The position numbers and the translations under genes are program-made. Positions 57,773 to 64,000 of a DNA stretch of 64,000 bases are shown one piece after another. The notes under the pieces are model-generated. The model was not told the origin of the DNA. It worked only from the letters and a program-made list of their open reading frames with translations, and made no database searches. The first letter of the stretch is position 1; each line of letters starts with the position of its first letter. The stretch is taken from assembly GCF_019649055.1 (NCBI RefSeq), contig NW_026570352.1, positions 186,001 through 250,000 on the forward strand. The letters are read 5' to 3'. The stretch is from Paramacrobiotus metropolitanus (Eukaryota; Tardigrada; Eutardigrada; Parachela; Macrobiotidae).

Positions 57773-59003
57773 TTAGGAGAGAATTAGCTGCAACATTTTC
57801 GACCATCTTTCGTAATCCGCCACAGGCAGCAAACAATCCTGTGTGCTGCGATACCATATATTCAACGCTTCTATTCGAGCGCCTCGTAATTGATCATCAT
57901 ACGCCACAACGTGCTTCGCACTGTCCAGCGCTTTTTCGAAAGCTTCTTTTGCTTTCATTATTTCCTCCTCGTCGAACGCTTTACAGCCGAAATATAGCGA
58001 CCCCGGGCTGTTGTATCGAAATACTTGACGGAGCTCTGTGTGGCCTTCTGCCGCCGTAACGCTCAGTACTTCCCCGAGGTCGATCGCAAAGTTAACGTTC
58101 ACGCGGGGACACCCTTTTGGAGCCGGTGCTATATATACCGAAAAACCTGTAAACACCTATGGATTTTTTGACGTTAGGAAGCGCTTCAACAACCTCGACG
58201 TCAATGAACTGCTGGTTGGCGGCAGACGTGGTGTATACCATTTGCTTTTCTACCGGCAAACAACTCCACCTCGGTATCACCAGGTTGCCTAAATCACCAG
58301 GAACGCGTGCTATAAGGGCGCGAGGGAACTCTTCTTGTATTTTTATGTTTTCCTCTTTCCCGTTCATTGCACTGGATGCCAGAAGTGCAGCGATTTTCGC
58401 AGTTGTGACCCTTGGATCCACGTCTGAGTGTATCCGTGCCTCCGGCAACAACTCCATCAAGACCTCAGTGATCTGTGGAACGAACCTCTCGCATCCAACA
58501 ATAACAACATCCGCAACATCAGACGCTTTCAACCTGGCATCGTCTGTAACTATCTTCACTGGATCAACAATTTTGTGAAACAGATCAAGACACAACGTTG
58601 CAAGCATCGATGGAGTTATGGTCATTGAAAAGACGCCCCTGCCAAACAAATTCGCAATCTCTATTGTCTGGCGATCGGATCCATTGATCTGCTTACAAGC
58701 AGATATTAGAAACTGTGATGTCGCTTTACTATTGAATAAAGTGATGATGTAGATATCCTCGATCGTTCCTGTCAAATGATCCATTATACGCTCGTCAATA
58801 TCATTTTCTCCTAGGCGGCAGGTGTAATAAGCCGATTCTAGCTTAACTTCCGTAGATTCCGGTTTGGATTTATTGACCTCAACGATGGAGACAGCTAGGC
58901 CTTGGCGACTGAGATCCAATACCAACACAGGCAGTGTTTTTTTTTCAGTGCTTAGTGCGAAGTCTTGTAATTCGGATAAAACAGCTTGCATATCTGAGTA
59001 CAC
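57773..59003 (-). pseudogene. HSP70-like second copy, N-terminal half missing, one frameshift
   Basis: The minus frame from 59003 reads TLPVLVLDLSRQGLAVSI, YTCRLGENDIDERIMDHLTG, LISACKQINGSDRQTIEI, VADVVIVGCERFVPQITEVL, VDPRVTTAKIAALLAS. It then shifts at 58135-58145, where a 4-base TATA insertion relative to the first copy breaks GIAPAPK. The SBD and lid follow in the other frame (YIAPAPKGCPRVNVNFAIDL ... DYERWSKMLQLILS). The first HSP70 half (phosphate 1 region) and any kinase are absent upstream. It is paralogous to 50362-52236 and most likely a partial segmental duplicate. Confidence 0.82.
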
Positions 59004-60059
59004 TATTTTATTATAACGGATGAAAGCCTTATTCGAAGGACCTTCTTACTGTACATTACATATAAAACGATGTCTTTCTGTATACTGTAACTGATACAAG
59101 AAAGCGCTTGAGTAGGGCTATCAAAGGTCAGTTGCACTTGCTAAAAACGCTTTGTTACTGTGGTTTTTAAAATGCGTCCTTCCGTAGCAGGACCTTGCAA
59201 CACCGATATTCTTTTCGAACGAAAATAAAATTTTTTGAGTTTTTGAACTCTTCAACGCAAATAACTGTTTGACTGATTAATTGACTGGTGTTATTACATG
59301 TATAATTTGCAATAAATCAGGCTCCGCATGCGTGACGCAGTAATATACGGCGTAATAATATGCCTATCAGTTTATTGTATTGCTGCTTGTAACGGCGGAA
59401 GCAGCAATACAATACAAGTGGTCGCAGGACATTTCGTCGTGGGACATTTCGCCACACGCTTTTCGTCGCAACGGCTAATTTGTTTTGGGACAACTTGTTT
59501 TGCAGCCATTTTGTTGTGTTACTTTTGGTCGCGCGACTGGGGATTCGAAAAATTATCGAGTGGTTTATGGCAGCGAACAGTCATATGAATATCAGCCACA
59601 AGAACCGGTTGTCCTTAGACGAATTAAATGTCCGTAAAACCAAATTTCCCGCGACGACCTGTCGCGTTACCTGTAACGGAACTGCCGTACACACAAGCCG
59701 GTATTGTCGAATGGACGCTTGAGCCCGATAGCGCATAATTTGCACCAACAGTAGACAATGGCATTGTTCATTTCGTCGTTAAAATCCACCGTCACATCGC
59801 AGCACTTCTTATCCCCCGTAATTCCCTTTAACAATAATTCACTCGTAATACGCCAACAGTCAGGCAGTCACCCAGCCTCCCGATCGAACGACAACGCGGC
59901 TAATGCGCCCATCAGCATATAGCGACCGCATGCTGTAGTTGCCGATGTTCACCGCTGTAACTTAGATGGACTAGAACAGGATCTCGGCTATTTGTTCTTG
60001 ACAAAAACTGGAATGGAGAGGCGTCGGCAGCAGCTGCGTCGGCAGCAGCTGCTGCCTAT
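59004..60059. other. Intergenic; small perfect hairpin
   Basis: No gene seen. Perfect 14-bp arms (TTGTATTGCTGCTT and complement) around a 10-nt loop lie at 59375-59412. An 86-codon plus frame at 59328-59588 has no family resemblance. Confidence 0.5.
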
Positions 60060-60235
60060 GCGAATCAGGACCCTACCGGATTACACACTGGTGGTCAGTG
60101 TTAAGTCACAGTTTCCAGGTCATCTAGCCGTGTTAGCGATGCAGTCGGCGGTGTTTGCCGTGTTGCGAATGATGCACTGGAGAACGCCACAGACAAATGC
60201 AGCCCAGCTGATTTCAAAAATAATATCCGACAACA
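60060..60235 (+). pseudogene. BTB domain relic
   Basis: The frame TLPDYTLVVSVKSQFPGHLA followed by VLAMQSAVFAV matches the start of the BTB fold in the second clade (LTDCTLVSSxGxxFPAHRxILAAQSPVFAA). It decays after about 35 residues and runs into the retroelement remnant. It is probably what is left of another BTB copy. Confidence 0.65.
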
Positions 60236-60246
60236 GGGCGGACAAC

Positions 60247-60452
60247 TGCTCCTGCGAAACAATGGACCCTTGGGGACCGTCTGCTATCGCCATAATCAAA
60301 CTAGGCAGACGATTGGAACACCAGACAGGCGAGAAGCGTTCCCATGAATTATTACGTCAAAGATTGTCGCTCGAGATACAACGGGGGAACGCGGACTAAT
60401 TTTTGGAACAATGGAAGGAGTGAAAAAGTTTAATGAAGTTTTAATGTTGTAA
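60247..60452 (+). mobile_element. Retroelement C-terminal remnant, third copy
   Basis: The plus frame reads ETMDPWGPSA, LGRRLEHQTGEKRSHELLRQ, RLSLEIQRGNA, then after a one-base shift IFGTMEGVKKFNEVLML and stop. This is the same ending as at 31428 and related to 18581. Its 3' flank contains the target site of the Mutator-like foldback element. Confidence 0.75.
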
Positions 60453-60473
60453 AAATTGTGATGTTTTTAATTA

Positions 60474-61083
60474 GGGTGTGGCTATTCCCACCACCTCGCA
60501 CCACCATTTGGCTATTCTCTCCACCGTTCACCACCTTTAGGCTATTCCCACTACCTTTTAAAAATGAAACCTAACACCACCTTTTGACTATTCCCACCTC
60601 TTCATAGGAGATGTTCTTTTATTACACAGTTTTAAAAATCTTAAAGAAATTTTGAAAGCAAGTTTAGATAAAACTGTTTCTTTGCGCTCTTTATGTCGTA
60701 AGCCTTGTGACCACAATTTTTGACAGTGGCACCAGCTGTTCTTCTAAGTTGGCATAGATTTGCATTTTTTCTGGCAGCACAGCATTGCAATGCGAACAGA
60801 GTAATCACCGACCACTGTCAGTACCCAGTTTTGTTCGAACGTTTATGGCTCGCAACTGTACAGAAAAGTGAAGTGTGACTGAAAGCGAAGAAATAATATT
60901 ATGTATATTCAGAAACGTATGGGAACAGCCGAATGCACTAAAGCAGTGAAACCATAAGGGGTGGGAATAGCCAAAGGTGGCGTGAAAAATATTATAAAAA
61001 AGGTGGTGCGAATAGCCCAAACGAGGTGAAAGGTGGTGACAACAGCCAAAGGTGGCGTCAGGGTGGTGAGAATAGCCATTTCC
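60474..61083. mobile_element. Mutator-like foldback element, 9-bp target duplication
   Basis: 610 bp flanked by the 9-bp direct repeat TTTTAATTA (60465-60473 and 61084-61092). The ends are inverted repeats (GGGTGTGGCTATTCCCACC at the left; GGAAATGGCTATTCTCACC read inward from the right) extended by tandem subrepeats of GGCTATTCCCACCACCTT type over 120-190 bp on each side. No transposase frame. A 9-bp duplication with long subrepeated TIRs fits MULE-type MITEs. Confidence 0.8.
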
Positions 61084-61092
61084 TTTTAATTA

Positions 61093-62136
61093 TTGCAAAA
61101 TACGTTGTACCACAGTGAATAAAGCAAACTCAAAAAATTATGAGGTACTAAACGACTGGGGAACATGTATAGATGCAGAGTTCAGTGGGCGTGCTGAATC
61201 CTTGACACAAAGTCTCTGTCTGTATAATGGATAACGGATCCGTAACATACTCATATTTCTTGGAGTGCTTCTGGATCAAGTGTGAGGATAGTGGTATTAA
61301 CCACGTTTTTGGCTGAGCACGTAACCAGCTATGGGGTACATATACCGCAGTTATCCGGAAGAATAATTGCACTGTATTTCTTGATTTCTTGTAAGAGGTT
61401 TGTATAATTAATTTTAGTTCCTCGTACAGTACATATGAACTCGTCTTTAATAATTTCACATTTTCGCAAATGTACAAAACAAAAGGTTCAGCAAGTATGC
61501 AATATAGGCACGACAAAAATGCCGCACTTCAACCATGTGATGCCGTCGGTCAAACGCAGAATACATAACCATTCCGAATGTCATTATAAGAACAGCCAGT
61601 AAAATTTAATGACATTGTCATTATAATGTCATAAATGGTAACATTTGCCACCATCCAGGCAACCCGCAATATGTATACTTGTCGGCATTATACCACAGCT
61701 TCATTAGCTTCCCGTCAACTTGGCTATTCCCGGCTGTATGCGTATCTTAAGCAATAGGAGTAAAATTACTTATACCTGCCGGCTGCCGCTCAAGTACTCA
61801 TATAGCCGCGACTTCTTCTCTTCCGCTTCCAAAGCAGCTGCGCCAGCGTTTGCCGCCCTGGATTTAATGTGAGAAGGCGCAAGTGTCCTCATAATTGTAT
61901 TCAAAGCACACCGGTTGCTCAGCAACCGGGGTGCTTCTAATACAATTATGAGGTAGACGACTAGGGAAATTCCGTTGCTGAAACGGTGCATTCTTGGATT
62001 CAGTCAGACATTATTTTGTTTATCTCGTTAGTGTGTGTGTTGGCATAAGTTCGGCAAATATTACGGTATATTTAATCGGTAAAGCTAATCGGCGAAAGTT
62101 GAATTTTTAAACTCGGTTTGTTCGGTCAGTCTGATC
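61093..62136. other. Intergenic with hairpin; 5' flank of second-clade exon 3
   Basis: No gene seen other than the hairpin at 61887-61953, listed separately. A 73-codon minus frame across the hairpin has no family match. Confidence 0.5.
61887..61953. repeat. 67-nt imperfect hairpin (miRNA-precursor-like size)
   Basis: CCTCATAATTGTATT pairs with its complement at the end, then AAGCAC with GTGCTT, then CCGGTTGCT with AGCAACCGG, with single-base bulges between blocks and almost no loop. The size is like a pre-miRNA, but the minimal loop argues for a small inverted repeat. Confidence 0.8.
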
Positions 62137-62435
62137 ATGAACGTGATGCCCGAGCTTCCCATATTGCCGGTTAGCAAGAGTTCCTCGTTGACTCTACGGT
62201 ACAAAATCCCTAATGAGCGCTTCGTAGAAAAAATTAGCGATCCGACCCCTCTCTTTCGCTCATACACTGCCAGCATGCACGTGGGAAAGCAGTGGGACTA
62301 CCCTGAGATTGCAGAAGTTATTCTGACGGCCAAAATTATTGTGAATCAGTCCGATGGCAGGGTATCCATATACTTCTCCAGCAACAATTACTATAGAATT
62401 GGATTTCCGGTTGCTATTGTGGAAGCGACGGCGAG
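62137..62435 (+). CDS. N-terminal domain exon of a second-clade BTB gene, BTB exon not seen
   Basis: The start ATG gives MNVMPELPILPVSKSSS, then LTLRYKIPNERFVEKI, HVGKQWDYPEIAEVILTAKI and VNQSDGRVSI, ending VEATAR with donor AG|GTGAGG in phase 2, as in the two sister genes. No BTB exon is present in the remaining 1.56 kb. It either lies past the window edge, which would make an unusually long intron, or has been lost. Confidence 0.65.
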
Positions 62436-64000
62436 GTGAGGATCTTTTTTACGATTAAAACGGTCTCTGTATTTTGAAAGTGTTGGCGCTACCTGTACTG
62501 CAGTAACATTCTTTATTTAATAGTACTGTACGAAAATATATAGACAAACTTAAAATTACTTATAAATTTACTTCGCTTCCACATCTTCTATAAAAACGAT
62601 AAACTTCGATAAAAACGTTTCCGTATTGATTCACTAGTGCTAGAAAAAGTATTAGATACTGTACAGATTGGTATGCATCTGTACACCATGCTAACGTGTA
62701 TTTTCGGTTAAGATTAAGTTCTACCATCCTTTATACTAAAAGAATAAGGAGTGCACAAAATTCAACTGCGGGGAGTCAGTCCCAGCGACACACAGAACCA
62801 AACTTCAATGTCTTGGTATCATTCGATAGCTCTTATTGTGTAGTAGAGCCATCAAAAGTCAGATTTCAGAAAAACTGTTCCACTTTTACAAAAAATCGAA
62901 AAAACTTAACATGCCAAGTCTACGGGAGAAGTGCAGAATCCACCACTGCAGAACCGACCACCTCACCGTTGTCTCAATTAAAACGGCCAAAAACCCCCTT
63001 GCTGACAAGGCAACCAAGGGCTTCCAGAACCCTTCACTGGAAAGAAAATTTAATTTTTATGTAATAGGGTAGCCCCGTCTCCGAGTTTTTAATTTCTTAT
63101 GGAAACTCAGACTCCAAAAGAAAGGAGAGTTTGTTGAAAAAAGCTACAAAGCGTATCGAACAATTTCACCATGATCATTAAAGCAACTGCCCTCCCGCAG
63201 AAGTCCTGATCAATTTTAAAGTAGCAGCGCGTCCACGGGCAGCAGCTGGTGAGCAATGGAAGTGCGCAATGCGCATTTTTTGGCATAATAGTGCAGATCG
63301 GGCTCGAGAGCTGTAAAAGGGTTTTCTAAAATTTTGTGTTTTGTAAAATCTGAAAACCAGCAGAAAGCGAAGCAGCAGGGTAGAAAAAATTGAAGAAAAT
63401 CTTTAAAAATCACCAGCCACGGCGCCTGCTCTACTTTGCTTAGTGGAGTTACTTAAATAAAAACTGTCTATAGTACTCTATACTGTGTTGCGCATCGCTC
63501 ATACCGGCAGCTATTGGACTGAATTATCCGCAGACCGAAATTTTTCTGTTATAGTTTAGCGTGTTTCTGTGCGTATTTATGTCCGCAGAATAGATAGCCG
63601 ATTTTAACCGCGCAATTTTCGTGGGGTCTATCTTTCGATAGCTCTTACCCGAAGACCGTAAGTCTGTAGCAGAGCCAGCAAAAGTTAGATTTGAGAAGAG
63701 CAGGCTCCGAAGGCTCCAGGTGTCACGGAGCATTAGGCTCTTCCTTTGCGTCGTAATTTTTTTGAAAATCTGATTTTTTTCCTATTGTGTAGACTAAGAA
63801 CCGAAAGACGGAGCCGCAGTCGACGCCGAGCTGCGGCGCGAGCGGAACTAAGTGAGACATTAATCGTGGCAATTTTTTGGCACGGGAGTGCTTATGCATT
63901 CTGCTTTTCCACCACTTCCCATACCGATACTTTCGGGTTTAAAGGGCACGGGTGGAAAAATTATTTGTACAGATGGGATATGCAGGAACTGGAAACGTTA
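62436..64000. other. Intron or intergenic; diverged repeat pair
   Basis: No gene seen. 62821-62871 and 63632-63695 share TTCGATAGCTCTTA, GTAGCAGAGCCA, CAAAAGT and AGATTT in order, so they are diverged copies of one repeat. Confidence 0.45.

Noticed and set aside
59328-59588. Small membrane protein gene
   Set aside because: No family match, no splice support and a hairpin inside. The hydrophobicity is likely chance.
62696-63064. 122-codon plus frame
   Set aside because: Low-complexity, Ser/Thr/Lys-rich and not recognisable. It overlaps a diverged repeat.

Overview
The window looks like nuclear DNA of a small-bodied metazoan. Genes have short spliceosomal introns (63 bp to about 1.4 kb) with GT-AG borders, there are animal gene families (BTB adaptors, HSP70, protein kinase, LRR surface protein, DGAT2, a possible lipocalin), and there is a diverse transposon load (LINE, DIRS/Ngaro-type, hAT-like, Mutator-like foldback and other MITEs). 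There are no bacterial operons. Lineage-specific SPOP/TDPOZ-like expansions fit an ecdysozoan invertebrate; tardigrade is my best guess, but nothing in the sequence proves it.

Layout. 1-2023: 5' part of a LINE on the minus strand (ORF1 with zinc knuckles, then endonuclease ORF2 running off the edge). 4046-25910: tandem array of six two-exon genes on the plus strand. Each has an N-terminal domain exon, a phase-2 intron, and a BTB exon of exactly 658 bp. Several share duplicated 5' flanks. The array is interrupted by a truncated membrane-anchored copy (12252-12569), a 45-bp minisatellite (13272-14322), several MITEs and a transposon remnant. 27622-29209: a minus-strand LRR surface protein. 33300-33870: a broken DGAT2-like acyltransferase. 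36946-40988: a DIRS/Ngaro-type tyrosine-recombinase retrotransposon. 41782-44054: a membrane-anchored BTB pseudogene split by a hAT-like MITE. 45882-47400: a four-exon secreted, possibly lipocalin-like gene.

48218-59003 holds a second, diverged BTB clade on the plus strand, paired twice with HSP70-like sequences on the minus strand. This suggests duplication of a BTB plus HSP70 unit. The first HSP70-like copy lies in the same reading frame as an upstream protein kinase. Only one TGA separates them, and the residues after the TGA complete the kinase C-lobe, so the ancestral gene was probably a kinase-HSP70 fusion, now disrupted. A third BTB-type first exon lies at 62137-62435 without a visible BTB exon.

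The BTB proteins are likely CUL3 ubiquitin-ligase substrate adaptors that diversify mainly in their N-terminal recognition half. The HSP70-like and kinase sequences may be related to the same protein quality-control theme, but that is inference. All assignments come from reading the sequence; no search was run.
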